Origin: Niebla homalea
Lineage: Eukaryota; Ascomycota; Lecanoromycetes; Lecanorales; Ramalinaceae
NCBI GenBank assembly: GCA_019925105.1
Contig: JAHGAU010000019.1
Span: 62,001 to 126,000, forward strand
Length of the DNA stretch: 64,000 nucleotides
Direction of reading: 5' to 3'
The notes under the pieces were generated by a model. The model did no database searches and was not told the DNA's origin. It was given only the letters and a program-made list of their open reading frames with translations. Positions 13,880-26,129 of the stretch are shown here, in pieces. The translations under genes and the position numbers were made by a program. How positions within the stretch are numbered: the first letter of the stretch is position 1; the number at the start of each line of letters is the position of its first letter.

Positions 13880-14129
13880 TGGAAAGGGGGAGAACATGAA
13901 AGACATTAAACTTGCGGATAGATGCATGGAGGAATGGAAATATTAGAAGGGCTAATTAAGGGTGGAATCGATTTATATATACTTTAAAAAGAAAAAGTAT
14001 AACGGATTACTATCGTAAGGAACCTATACTTTATTAACTTATATAAGGGCTGCGGTTTATCTTTAATTATACTTTATTATTATTTATTATTTTATTACTT
14101 TTACTCTTTTTTTTCCTTTATATCTTTTT
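13880..14129 (+). repeat. X1 left terminal inverted repeat
   Basis: 250 bp, pairing with 15,160-15,408 in inverted orientation. The outer ~100 bp retain CpA and G+C, giving a near-ancestral end. The shared core includes CTTATATAAGGGCTGCGG at about 14,038-14,055. Confidence 0.85.
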
Positions 14130-15159
14130 TAACGGTTTTAAGAAGGCATTTATCTACTTATATATATTAAGGGAATTCGGTTTAATTATACGATTTAATC
14201 GTAAATAATTTACCGTATTTTTTCCTTAATTAACGGCAATAAAAATTACGAAGATATTATATTAAACCGACCTTTATTATTATTATATTATATATATATA
14301 ATAAGAGTAATAAACTATGGATTTATATATATTTACAGAATATTTTTAATTACTACTTACTTATTAAATAAATATTAAAATCGAAAAAAATAAAAGCATT
14401 TAAATAACCCTTTTCTAAGTACCCTTATTTAAATATTTTTATTACCACTTTTAATTAATACGGGGATCCCGTTTATATATATCGGTAAAGTATTATTAAT
14501 ATTTATTAATTAATTATTAACTATTGGAAATTAAAAAGTAAAAAAAGACAATAGCTTTTTTAAAGTGCTTTAATTATAAAAGGATAATAATACCCTTTAT
14601 ATTAATAACGGGCCTAAATTTTAATTAGGAAATAATCGTATATATTACCGGATGTTTTAAATTATCGTTAAGGAAATTATAATTTATATATTAATATAAG
14701 CCGCTTTCTTAAAATGGAAAAAATTAAAGTAATTAAAGAAAAAAAAAGATAAAAATTAATTACCTTAAATAACGTAAAATTATTATTTAATAATTAACGA
14801 TTATAATAATTGAAATATAAGATTTATTGGGTTAATATGAATAATTAAACCCGATTTAATTATAAGTCTTATTAAATTTTCTTAAATAATTAAATTATAA
14901 GTCTTATAAAATAATTTTAAATAACCGATTTATTTATTATAAGTAAAACTCCTTAATTTAATTCGGAGTATTATATATATTCTTTAAAGACGTAGAGTCA
15001 GTCTTAAAAACTATTTTATACAGGGTAGGCAATCTTTTAAGACCCGTAAGTAATGCCGGGCACCTTAATATTAATAAATATATAAGACTTTTTAATAGCT
15101 ATTAAAGTAACCGAACCGAACCGTATATTTTAACGATAAGGGTAATAAAAATAAGATTC

Positions 15160-15408
15160 AGAAAAGATGAGAAGGAAGGAAAGAGCAAAAGTAATAAAAT
15201 AGCAAATGGCAATAGAGTGCAATTGAAGATAAGCCGCAGCCCCTATATAAGTTAATGAAATATAGGTTACTTATTATAATAATCCGTTATCCCTTTTCTT
15301 TTTAAAATATATATAAATTAATTTTACCTTTAATTAACCCTTTTAATATTTTTATTCCTTTATATATTTATCCGTAAGTTTAATATCTTTTATATTTTCC
15401 CCTTTTTA
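15160..15408 (-). repeat. X1 right terminal inverted repeat
   Basis: 249 bp inverted copy of the left TIR. Here the inner part (about 15,160-15,260) is the better preserved half, and the outer ~140 bp are heavily C-to-T/G-to-A mutated. The five bases GATTC at 15,155-15,159, just inside this TIR, reappear at the palindrome junction. Confidence 0.85.
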
Positions 15409-16891
15409 GCTCCTTTTATAATAAGGTATTATTTTTAATATTATTATACTTTAGATTATATTATATTTATTTATATATATTTTAATTATATATATATTTT
15501 TTATAATATCCTTTTAATAATTTAAATTATCGTAAATATAAAAGTTAAAAAAATATTAATACGGTATTAACTTATCTTTATTCCCTCTATAATAAATTTA
15601 TCTTTTTAATATTACGTATTATTAATTAATACTTTTTTATTTTTTAATGCCGTTTATATATATATTTATTTGCCTTTCTTATAGCCTTATTTTTGGATTT
15701 TACTTAATAATAATAAATAAGTATATTAAGATTTAATTTTCTTAAGGATAACCTCCCGGTTTTATTATTCTAACTTATTAATAACGGTAACCTTAATACT
15801 TTATATTTATTTATTTTAAAGCTTGGGTTATTTATATTTATATTTTCTTTAAATATAATATACTTAGTTTATATAAGGGTAGAACGCATTTTACTCCGTT
15901 CATTAAAAGATTATAAATACCGCCCTTTATAAAAATAAGACCTTATAATCGATTATTTTTTACCTTATTTTTCTATTTATATACTTCTAATATCTTTTTT
16001 GGTCCCGTTATTATTAAATATATTTTAAATAGGTTTATTATATAACTTTAAGTACGTTTTAAAAAAACTTAATCGTTTAAGTAAATTTTATTTAAATTTT
16101 TTTATAAATCTTGACATCTTTCTTTATTAATATATTTAAAATAATATTATACGTAATTACTTAATTTATATTTATTTATTAATATTATTTCTTTATTAAT
16201 TTATTAAATTAATATTAAAAAAGTAATTAAAAAAGTAATAATTTATTATGGTTATTGTTGCTTATATATTACTTCTTAAGAAAATTAAAAAAAAGAAAAA
16301 AAATAAATTAATTATCTATTAATCTTTAAATAACTTTTTAACCTTTATATAAACTCCTTTAACGTTTATTATTATATTTAATAATATTTATTAAAGGTAT
16401 ATTCCTTATTATAATTCTTAATATTTACTTTTATTTATTTATATGTTTTTCCTTTAATTAATTAATATATTGGGTACCTTTAAGGCCGTATTTACTTATA
16501 AATAAAATATATTTTCATATTCTCTTAATAACTTATATATAATCGTTCCGATACGGGCATTTCTAGAAAGTATATTAAAAGGGGTTCCTTTTAAATATAG
16601 TAATATTGCTTATTATCTTTATTAAGTTCCGTCTTAATTAATTCCGTTAACGAGTAAAACGTTAAAAATAACGTTTAATTATTTACTTACTTAGTGATCG
16701 TACAGTATAGCCGTTTACTTCGTCTTCCTCGTTTATTTACCTTTTTTACTTCTTCTTACTTCTTTAAATTCTTTTATTTCTTTAATTTTTTTAATCTTTA
16801 ACTTTTTTTATAATTTAATTAACTTATTTTAAATCTAATTTAATTATATACTTAATTATTAATTATCCTTTTAAGAATATATATAAATTTT
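15409..16891. other. Outer left-arm sequence, unidentified
   Basis: About 1.5 kb between X1 and the 3' tail of L5. From about 15,628 it is the inverted partner of 62,760-64,000. AT-rich, CpA-poor, with stops in all frames. I recognise no protein motif. It ends with ATATATATAAATTT, part of the target duplication of L5. Confidence 0.5.
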
Positions 16892-19800
16892 GATTGATTG
16901 ATTGATTGATTTATACTACGGATCTAGCTAAGCTAATTCCGGCGTTCCTTAATACTCGGCTATTTAACCTTATTAATAACCGTAAAAAACCCGATATCTA
17001 TAACGTTAGGAATAAAAACCGGTATCTACCTAGCCTCTATTTACGTCTTAAGGGCTAAGAATATTTATGGCCGTTTAAAGAATAAAAATCTATTTATATA
17101 CCTTTTCTAAAAAAACTTATAATATTACGATTAAATCTACTTAAGGGTTACCCTTAAACTTATTATTTTTCCGTTACCTTACGGGTTTATTTAATATTAA
17201 AATTTCAGAATTCCGATTATATTATTAAATATCCTTATTAATACGTATATTATTATTATTTTATTTATACGACTTTATTAACCGATATAATATCGCCTTT
17301 TATGCCACCTTAATATTTATAGCCCCTTTAACCCTTTATTAAGTATAGTTTTCCCGTTATTACTTTTTATTTTTAGGTCGGCGGCGAAGTTTTTTAATTA
17401 AGTTTTTAATTATTTCCTTTATTTCCTTAATTAAGTTAAACTATGGTAATAAGCCTATAATTATTATAAATTTAACGGCCGCTTTAATACCCTTTTTATT
17501 AATAAGTATTTAATAATAATTATTAATCCCTGCCTTTTTAATTAGTTTTAATTTAAGTTCCTTAAATAATAAATAAGAGATTAATACGTATATAACGTTT
17601 TACTTTCATTATTTATATTTATAATTAATATTAATCCGGTTACCGGCGTATATAATAAAAAGGAAATAAGTTAAGCCGTTTTTACTTATTTAAAGTTAGA
17701 TTATTAATATATTATCGCTTTTCCTTATAATCCCGTAATACCGGAAATACTTATTAATAACCTCGTTATTATTTAGCGCCGGGTATTATTGCCCTTAAAG
17801 AATCGATTCTTTATATTTACGTTAACGTTTTATTTATTTCCTTATAGTCTATAGGGTAATTACCGTTAATTTCACTTTTACGGCCTTCTTTTTTTCCGCC
17901 GTTTTTATTTTAAATAAAAATTCGTATATTTTTACGTTAACTTCTTAAACGTAAATTAAATCGACCTCTTTTTTAACTTACTCTAGTTTAACTTCCGTAA
18001 AGGGGGTAAATACCGTTTCTTTATGCTTTCTTATTTAAGGCTTCTTATAGTTTTAATAAATACGTTCGTTTTTTATTAACGTAATTAAGTTTATATTTTT
18101 TTTAAGCTTTATTTAAGCGATTATTTAATTTAAAACCAGCTTTATTAATAATATAAAAACCTTAGATTTTAATATTAAGACAGAAGTTACTTTATATATT
18201 TTACTTATTATTCTTAAGTATCGGTTTTAAACTTTTTATAATTACTGGACGGGCTTTTTCTTATATTTAAATATATTTTTAGGTACGTATTAAATAGCTA
18301 TTACGTATATTATTATAAACTTTATAACCCTTTAATAAACGGTTTTAACCTTTTATAAGGTAGCTTTTTACGTTAACACCGTAAGGTAAATAAGGTTTTT
18401 CTTTTATAAAATTATCTTTTTCTAGACCTTTTTTATATAATTTTTTTAATCCAGTTTTTTATTGATTTATAAGTTAAATACCTTAATATTAACTTCCGGT
18501 TTTACCGTTATATTATTTAAGTTTATTATAGCTATTATATTATATAACTTTAAATTCCTTATTATATAAATAAGCTTATACTTATACGGGGCGAATTAAG
18601 CTTTATATATTTTTACTTATTATAAATAGACTTTATAGGTTTATTTTAACTTTAAATAGTTCATATAAGTAAACGTATTATAAATTAAGAGGTAAATATT
18701 ATTAATAAAGCCTTTTATTTAAATTTTTTATTTTAACTTCGTTAAGTTTTTAATAAATAAGTTGTTAAAGAATAAAAATAAAATTAAGGAAATAAGTAAT
18801 CCCTAAAGAATTTTTATTATTATGGGCTTTATTATATTTATCTTTTATCCTAGGTTAATTAACGTTACTTAATTACTTAAGAAATTTTTTATTTAATTTA
18901 TAAGGAAAAATAAAACCTTTTTTTTCCGTAAATTATATAATAACCTTTAATAATTTACCTTATTAAACGTCCTTATAATATTTAAAGAAAGAAGACTTAT
19001 AACGTATTTCTTTTTATAACTTTATACCATATATACGTTATCGATTAAGCCTTTAAAAGTTATCTCCGTTAACCGTCTTCTTTTTATTTTTATTTATTAA
19101 TCGGGGAGCAGTTTATACCCTTTTATATAATTACTTAAAATCTTTATAATTACCGTTTTTAAAGCCTTCCCCAGCGTATAAAAGAATATTATAAGTTTAT
19201 ATAATTTTACCTCCGAGTAATTTAACTTAATTAACTTTTTAAGGATAATCGTTTTAACCTCTTTAAATCTATAAGGATAATATCTTATATCGAAATAAGC
19301 TTAAAATAAATAAATAAAGACCTTTCTGAATAGTAACGTTATTATAAATAGGAACCTATTTATTATACCGTTAAATCCGGGGGCCTTATTTTTCTTTAAT
19401 TTATTAATCGTTTTAATTATTATCTTTTAAGTTATTATTTTATTTATTATTATTAATTTAAGATATATTATATTATCGATATTTATTAAATTAACTTCCG
19501 GTAACGGAGGAAAGAACGCTTTTTTAAGAGCCTTAATTTTACCGTTAAAGGTATTTATTATTATACCGTTTAATCTTTTTAAAGGTAAAAATTTAAGAAT
19601 AAATTTAAGTTTTTTACTCTATTCCTTATTATATTTTATTAGCTTTTAAATATTATAAGGGGAAACCGTTAAGTTATATATTATAACCCGGAAGTATATT
19701 TACTTAACCTTCTAGATAATTCTCTTTTTTTTTTTTTTTTTATACTTCTTTTAATTACTAAAGTATTTCCCGGTTCTTATACTTAATAGTTTACTTTATA

Positions 19801-22035
19801 AGCGCTTTTACCTTTATAATTGCCTTTATATATTCTTTATTTTAATAAGTTTTAATTCTTTAAGATAGCTTTATTATTAAGATTATAACGTTAATTATTT
19901 TATTTAAAGCCTTTATTATCCGTTTTATAAAACGGTTAATTTATTCCTTATTATTAAACCGGGGACGCTCCGTTAATTGGGATATTACCTCTACCGCTTT
20001 TATTAATACCTCGGCTTTTTTAACCGTCTTTTACGTTTATTTAAATAATAAAAGCGGAATTACGTTAATAAATTAATTTAAGATTATTTATATCGGGATG
20101 TAATTTAAATTATATTTTAAGTCTTTTTAAGGTTTATATATTATAATTAAGTTAATAATATTTTCCGAGCTAAATATTAAGTTAATTATAATTCTAAGTT
20201 TATAACTTTTTTATATAATAGCTTTTTTCGGCGTTAATAATATAAAATTAAACCGTATAATAACTATTAATAACTCCTTAAATTTAATATAATTAATTAT
20301 ACGATTATCCTCGTTTTATTAAACGTAATAAAAATTAAAGTCCCTTATTAAGAAATGCTTATTGGGTACGGTTATAATATTTTTAAGTAACGGGATTATA
20401 AAGGGTTTTTTCTTATTAACCGGTAACGGATTATATATATTATAAATATTTAAAATACCCTTAATATCCCCCTTTTATATAATCCGGAATATATATAGGT
20501 TTTTTCCGTAATAAATAACGTTTTAATTATTTATATTTAACCTTTTATTAATAAAGAAATATATTTATATTATTTTATTATCCTTAAAAATTAAATAAAA
20601 ATTATTTCCCGGGTTAATTAAAGAATAAGTATATAAATTATATAATAGCTTTTATATTGTTATAATATTAATATTCTTTACTTTTTTAAATCTGAATATT
20701 AATATTATAATTTTAATTATTTCCCTATATACATTATATTATATTACCCTTAAAAGTATAAATATATTAAATATTAACGTTTATCGGGCTTTTTTTATTA
20801 ACTTTTATTTATATAAATGGTTTCTTTTTAAGGTTAAGCGTTATTTATTTTAATCTTTTTATTATAATAATAATCCCGGTTAAGTAGCCGGCCTTAAAAA
20901 TTAATATTACTATAAGCTTCCTTTTCTTTACGTTATTAATTATTACGTTTTACCCTTGTTTATTTAATAAGTTTTATTTACGTTTTAAAATTATCTTTAA
21001 TTATTTTATTAATTTAAGTTTATATAAATTATAACGTTAAACCTTAACCGTTATCTTAATTTCTTTATATTAAGTTTCCTTTACTTTTATTATATACTAT
21101 AAGTTTTATATTAAGTAATTATTATTACCGTACGCTATATATTTTAGTACGTTTTTTATTAAGCTTTTTATTATTAAGTTAACGTATTTATACGTATTAT
21201 ACTTTTTAATATATATTATATATTTTATATTATTAAGGTATTTTATAATAATATACCCGTATCCTTAATATTTAAAGTATTAATAAATATCCGCTGCCCG
21301 GTCTTAAGGTCTTATTAACTTAAAAAACTTACCCTTTATTACCTTTTTATTGAAAATATTATTATATATCTTTATTAACGTTACGTTTAAAATAATTATA
21401 AAGTATTTCTTTATATAATTAAAAGCATTTAATTTTTTTATTATAACGGAAAAACTATAATCGATAATCTTTAATTTAAAATAAAAAACTATATTCTCCT
21501 TTTTTATCCGTTTTAAAATAATTTCCTTTTCCTCCTTTATAAACCTTATTAAATATATCCCGTTTATTATAATAATAAAGGATTATTTTAATATTTTTAC
21601 CGTTTTATACTTTTCTTTACCGGTTTATCTTTTTAACTTCTTTAATCCTTCCTTCACCTTTAATAAAATTATATTAAAGAGGATATCCCTATTTTATAGT
21701 TTATATACCGTAATAATTTATTTTATTAATAACTTTCTTATTACCTTAAACGCTTTTATTAATTATAACGGGTTTACCTTTACCATTATACTTTTCTTTT
21801 TTTCACTTAATAATTATATAATTATTATTTTCACTTTCTTTAATACCGCTATTTTCTTTTTTACCCTTACCTTTTTTATTATTAACGCCGGCGCCGCCCT
21901 CGCGGCCTTTATTATCCAACTTATCCCCGCTCCTTTCCTTAAAGTTTCCCTTATTACTTTTTTATTTTATACGTATCCTTTTTATTTCTTTTCGCCTTTA
22001 TTTACCGGCGTTTTTATTACCGCCTTTTAAGCTTT
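16892..22035 (-). mobile_element. L5 3' part: full-length minus-strand LINE, split by Copia
   Basis: Reading on the minus strand, this is the main body and 3' end of a complete LINE. The 3' tail is (TGAT)n on the plus strand at 16,892-16,911. Together with 27,612-28,243, and without the Copia insert, the element is about 5.77 kb, the same as L4 and L8. It is inserted into the left palindrome arm; a TATATAAATTT repeat lies just outside both ends (about 16,881-16,891 and about 28,257-28,267). The last five bases, 22,031-22,035 (GCTTT), are one copy of the Copia target duplication. Confidence 0.92.
17330..20800 (-). pseudogene. L5 ORF2 (endonuclease, RT, Cys motif) remnant
   Basis: Decayed LINE polyprotein on the minus strand. 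The endonuclease box near 20,620-20,665 reads NINIITI*KLLYN. The RT motif near 19,366-19,400 reads KNKAPGFNGIINRFL. The interval 18,938-18,990 reads LSLNIIRTFNKVNYQRLLYNL with one stop at the Gln codon. The catalytic box near 18,661-18,700 reads FINNIYLLIYNT, with both catalytic Asp changed to Asn. Many further stops. Not functional. Confidence 0.82.
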
Positions 22036-22255
22036 TGTCAGACGTAAGGACGCATGAGAGTGGATGATATGTATGTATATTGCATATGATCTATCTAGGA
22101 AGCATGGTGCTATCTACATGAAATACCTGGGTGGTATGAGATGTACGGCCAGGTGATGATATTTATACGCGCTATAGTAGTGTCTTGGCACCGTCGTATA
22201 ACGGCTCAGTAACACTCCATGCAATATTACTATTATGCCTATACCCAGGCTGATA
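22036..22255 (-). repeat. Copia 3' LTR (left)
   Basis: 220 bp copy of 27,392-27,611. It differs by 24 transitions. In its first ~110 bp (the outer half) it carries the unmutated base at all 12 differences; in the inner half it carries the mutated base at all 12, for example TATTACTATTATG against TACCACCACCATG. It ends TGATA where the other LTR ends TGACA. Confidence 0.96.
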
Positions 22256-22264
22256 TACCCCCTT
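22256..22264 (-). other. Copia polypurine tract
   Basis: On the minus strand this reads AAGGGGGTA immediately before the 3' LTR, the expected place and composition for the primer of plus-strand DNA synthesis. Confidence 0.8.
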
Positions 22265-22741
22265 AGGATCGTGATGTCATTACGGTAATAATATAGATCC
22301 TGGATACCCTTATTATGGCCACTTCTTGATTGCTGGTGTACCGTAATTATTGTAGGTGAAAAATGCGTCTTAAATTTAAAGTTAAAAAATTAAAAAGTTA
22401 AGAAGAAATCGGTAACCCTAAGAGCAATAATAACAATAAGACCTTTATATTTTGAGTTGCTCCGGAGCTTTATATATACTCGATTAAGCTCCGGGCATTA
22501 ACTTAAGTAATCTTTTTAAGTGGTTATTACTAAGTATACGCCGAGAAAAGTTGAAATTGATAAAATCATGAAAATAAACGAACCCGGAAAGATTATCGTA
22601 CACCCGGTTTATAATCGTAATTTTTAAGAGCTGAATCTCTTAAAAACGACGTCTCCGGGGTTTTACCGAGTCATATTATGATACGGGGTTTCGGGGTTTA
22701 TTGTCTTCAAGACCTAGGAATTTTACGAATTCTTTGTATTT

Positions 22742-23400
22742 TTATGGCGGCAAGGCTTTTATAAGGCCGTCCGCTAATATCTTTACTATAGGTATATACT
22801 TGATATCAATCGTTTTCTTCTGGTATTCTTATCGTAGCTAGTGGTAATGTATATTTATATAGCGGAGTTTTATAGTAAACTGAGAGTTTATCCCTTAGAC
22901 TATACGGATTATTTAAGTATTATCACACTCGATCTTTGGTGAGTAAGACAGGTCCAGTATAATTGACTCGAAGAAACGGTTCTACCATATTAGCTTTTTT
23001 ACTATAAGGGTAAGGCCGAAAAGCTCGGCTTTAATAGAGCTTATTATTACCGTCTTTTACTTTATTGCTTTCCAGTTAATTAAGCCTTTAAAGAGCTTAA
23101 AGATATAGCCTTATAAGCTATATCGTATCTCGAGATTATTAACAAATAACGTATCTAAGGATGCTATAAAAACGGTATACGGATTAGTGATTTTCCCGTT
23201 ATATACGATAATATAGTACTTAATATACATAAGGTATTATAATACTTTTATGGCTGCTTCTAAGTGTTATTTTAACGGATTTATAAAGAACTTAGATAAC
23301 TTAGACGCTAAGTACGCAATATCCGTCCTCGTAATAACGGCTGCGAAGTTAATAGAGCCGATAAATTATTAATATACATAAATTTCTTAAGGTAAAACTT
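22742..23400 (-). pseudogene. Copia RNase H domain remnant
   Basis: C-terminal part of Copia Pol, which degrades the RNA strand of the hybrid. At 22,742-22,810 the minus strand reads IDIKYIPIVKILADGLIKAL followed by PP and a stop. This is very close to the usual Copia C-terminus (H-DIKYH...ILADGLTK), so 22,742-22,744 is probably the genuine end of the polyprotein. Upstream frames contain stops. Confidence 0.85.
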
Positions 23401-24300
23401 ACCCGGTATTTTTGGTAAAAGGTTCAATATTCCGTAGAGGTGCTCCAGGAACACGACCTATTGTAATATTGAATTTTGCCGTAAGCTTATCGATATAGTT
23501 ATCCTGGTATAGACGGATTTTTCGACTTAGTCGATCTCGTATTATCCTTATACCTAGGAACTATTCCATCTTACCCAGGTTTCTCATTTCGTAGACCTTA
23601 AAGAATTTACTTTGGAAGTCATCCACTTTTTGGCTATGCTTACGATCGTAGATAACGACGATATTATCCACAAAGAAGAAAACCATTATATAGTCATTAA
23701 TGAAGAGATATTCGATTTCCGGGACTTACTTTAGGCCCAGGTCCGTTAAGGTTTTTGAGAGATTTTTAAACCATAAAACCGGTGATTATTTGAGCTTATA
23801 TAGAGCTTAAAGCAGGAGGAGTAGGCCTTTATTCTTATACCCTTCTAATGATTTAATGTATATAAGTTCGTCTATCTCACTGTTTATAAACGTATTGATG
23901 GCGTCCCACTGTCTTATATCTAAATTGAATGCGGCTATTATAACCATAAGTACCCTAAGAACCCTGATTATTAAAGTAACGGTAAATGTGTCTTGGTCGG
24001 TTTTTTGTAAATCACCCCTTACATAAAGTCTCGCTTTATACTTGGTAAGATACCCTTTATCGTCAAATTTGTATTTGAATACCCAGGTGGTGGGTATTAA
24101 TGTTTTATCCGCTTTTTCCGTATGCTTAAGTGGGACCTCTTCTTATATACCCTTCTCTTTAAGAGCTTTAAGCTTTACTTCGATTGCTGACTTAAAACCC
24201 GTAGCGTATAGGTGTTTAAGTATATAACGATAGTGTTTTGGCTTAATAAGTAGGGTATTACGGTGGAGCATACTTGCTTTTAATAGAGAAGGAAATGACT
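23400..24300 (-). pseudogene. Copia reverse transcriptase domain remnant
   Basis: The N-terminal RT block at about 24,010-24,240 reads, in one frame with a single stop, SAIEVKLKALKEKGI, then TTWVFKYKFDDKGYLTKYKA and RLYVRGDLQ, a standard Copia RT start (W-FK-K-D--G---K-KARL--RG--Q). The catalytic YVDD box appears at 23,651-23,677 as FFVDNIVVI, with the second Asp codon changed to Asn. A 61-codon plus-strand frame across this block is an antisense shadow. Confidence 0.9.
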
Positions 24301-24799
24301 TCTCGTCCTTCTTATATAGCTTATAGGATAATAGAAACGCAGTAAAGGCTACATAATATAATAGCTTTAATTTATTTATAGCTGAAATAAGGGCTGCAGT
24401 ATAACTCGCTTTCTTTATACTTCTTATAACTCTTTTTCCTTTAATAATATTACTTACATCGAAGTCGGATTTATTGTTATCTTTCTTTTTCTGCTTTGGA
24501 GCTAATGGAGCTGGTAAAGCTGGTAGTAGATCTGGTGGTAAAGTTGGTGGTTTATCACCGCCACCGTTACCGTTACCGTCTCCTTTATTTCCTCCATCGT
24601 TATCCTTAGATGCCGTATCGTAGTTTATTAATGCTGGAGTCGGTAAGGATAAATAATCCTCTTATTATTCTTTTTCTTTTCCTTTTTATATAGGGCCAGC
24701 AGTGTCATTTATAAATTCCTCTTTTTCTTCGCTGTCTGATGATAGCTTAATAATAATGTAAGATGTGTCTATTTCTGGGATGTTAATTGGATGAAGGAA

Positions 24800-25700
24800 C
24801 GGTTCTTTTTCGAGTTAAGCCAAGTCGATCTTAATGGCCTTGTAGAACTTATTCTCTTTAAAGAAGACGTCCCTTGTACGAATCACTTTCTTCTAGCTAG
24901 ATATCCATATATTATAGATGTTAATATTATCGTAACTAATAAGGAAACCAATATATACTCTTGCTATTAATTTCTCTTTCTTAAGGATCGATTTATTAAG
25001 TGGGTAGGCTTTATAGCCGTACTGTTTAAGGTGTTGAAGGTTTGGCTTTGTGCCGGTGGTCTTCTCGAATAATATAGCCTATAAATGCTTTCTTATTAAT
25101 GTCCGATTTATAAAGAAACCGGCCGTTTGTACGATCCATGGCCATAGGAACTAAGGAAGTTTTACTTATAGCCTTATGGCCCTTACTTTTATAGCCAGTA
25201 AACTACCTTTTCGTTCTAAATGGCCGTTTTATACGGCGGTATATAGTGCTAACGACTTAAAGGTAATATTAAGCTTGTCGATAAGGTTATTAAATTCAGA
25301 TCCCAAGGATCTCTCTCCGTCTAATTAAATAAAGGCTACATTATAGTGATATCGTATTTTAATCGTTTTAATAGCCTTCCGTAGGATGTCTGTTACTTCA
25401 GACTTATATTTATAAATATATATTATTTAGAAATCATATTTAAAGCAAGCGATATATAATACCTACTGATCCCGGTTCATCGCTATACTTATCTACATAA
25501 GGTTATAAGTAATTCGAAAGAAAGGCTTTATTAATGTTTCTGCTTTGTATGAGGATCTCGATACGATCCGGTAAGCTTTTAACAAAATGCAATTCTTACA
25601 ATTGCTTATATTTAAAGCTTTAATATCGTTAGTGATCTCTACCCCCTTAGCTGCTTACTGAAGGTACTATATTACTTCGTCAGCAGCGTATATAAGGAGC
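24800..25700 (-). pseudogene. Copia integrase domain remnant
   Basis: The zinc-binding end shows NCKNCILLK near 25,590-25,625, followed by YRIVSRSSYKAETLIKPFF and the core start near 25,400-25,540. Further on, GSEFNNLIDKL (about 25,260-25,300) gives the region of the catalytic Glu, followed by NGHLERK and, near 24,850-24,900, KKVIRTRDVFFKENKFY, a standard C-terminal Copia integrase element. Several Trp and Gln codons are now stops. It would have inserted the element DNA, making the 5 bp duplication seen at its ends. Confidence 0.88.
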
Positions 25701-25765
25701 TAATGCCACTAGCTTATAGTTATTAATTTAACGATAAGTTTACCGGTTGTAAATGTTATATCGAG

Positions 25766-26116
25766 TTATTTAATGTTGTCTTTAAGTACGTAATGTTTAC
25801 CAATCCTTTTAACCAGTATTCTTATCTGTCCATTACTATAAAGGTAATAACGTTTAGTATTAAAGTAAACACCCTTATTTATAAGGATGGTACCAGATAC
25901 GACGTTGACTATGAAGTCAGGTATATACGTAACGTTGTAAAGTGTAATAAAACCATTACCTTTGGGGGTATCGATATTTACCTCGATTTTTCTATAAGCA
26001 GTAACTTTGAGATTGCTATTGTTAGCGATAATAATATCGTTCTTTCCATTTATCTCTTTAATGAACCGGTTTTTCATCGTTTCGTTGTAAATATGAAAGC
26101 TTAAGCCATAATCCAA
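25766..26116 (-). pseudogene. Copia aspartic protease region (116-codon open stretch)
   Basis: The longest open frame in the Copia element. It begins LDYGLSFHI upstream and within the frame (from D-G-S-H, the Copia protease active site region; the Ser/Thr-Gly part reads as Tyr-Gly here). It continues with VTYIPDFIVNVVS, matching the family block L-NVLYVPDF--NL-S. The ATG used by the open frame is internal: the frame joins gag upstream and integrase downstream and is only a stop-free island between RIP stops, not a separate gene. A 103-codon plus-strand frame at 25,793-26,104 is its antisense shadow. Confidence 0.85.
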
Positions 26117-26129
26117 AATCTATAATGAT

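Larger units (their letters stand above)
13880..15408. mobile_element. X1: 1.53 kb DNA element with 250 bp terminal inverted repeats
   Basis: Both ends are inverted copies of each other over about 250 bp. The left terminus is TGGAAAGGGGGAGAACATG; the right terminus reads inward as TAAAAAGGGGAAAATATAAA, the RIP-mutated equivalent. The interior is about 1,030 bp and very AT-rich. I could not recognise a transposase, so it may be non-autonomous or too decayed to read. A partial second copy (X2) occupies the palindrome spacer in the opposite orientation and confirms the terminus TGGAAAGGGGGAGAGCATGG. No clean target-site duplication is visible. The left TIR end is little mutated while the right TIR outer end is heavily mutated. 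Confidence 0.8.

Noticed and set aside
15100..15125. CCGAACCGAACCG as a telomere-like or regulatory repeat
   Set aside because: Only about three units, inside X1 and repeated in X2 as part of the element; not telomeric.
24042..24227. 61-codon plus-strand open frame
   Set aside because: Antisense to the Copia RT N-terminal block, which reads clearly on the minus strand.
25793..26104. 103-codon plus-strand open frame
   Set aside because: Antisense to the protease region, whose minus-strand frame matches a known Copia block.
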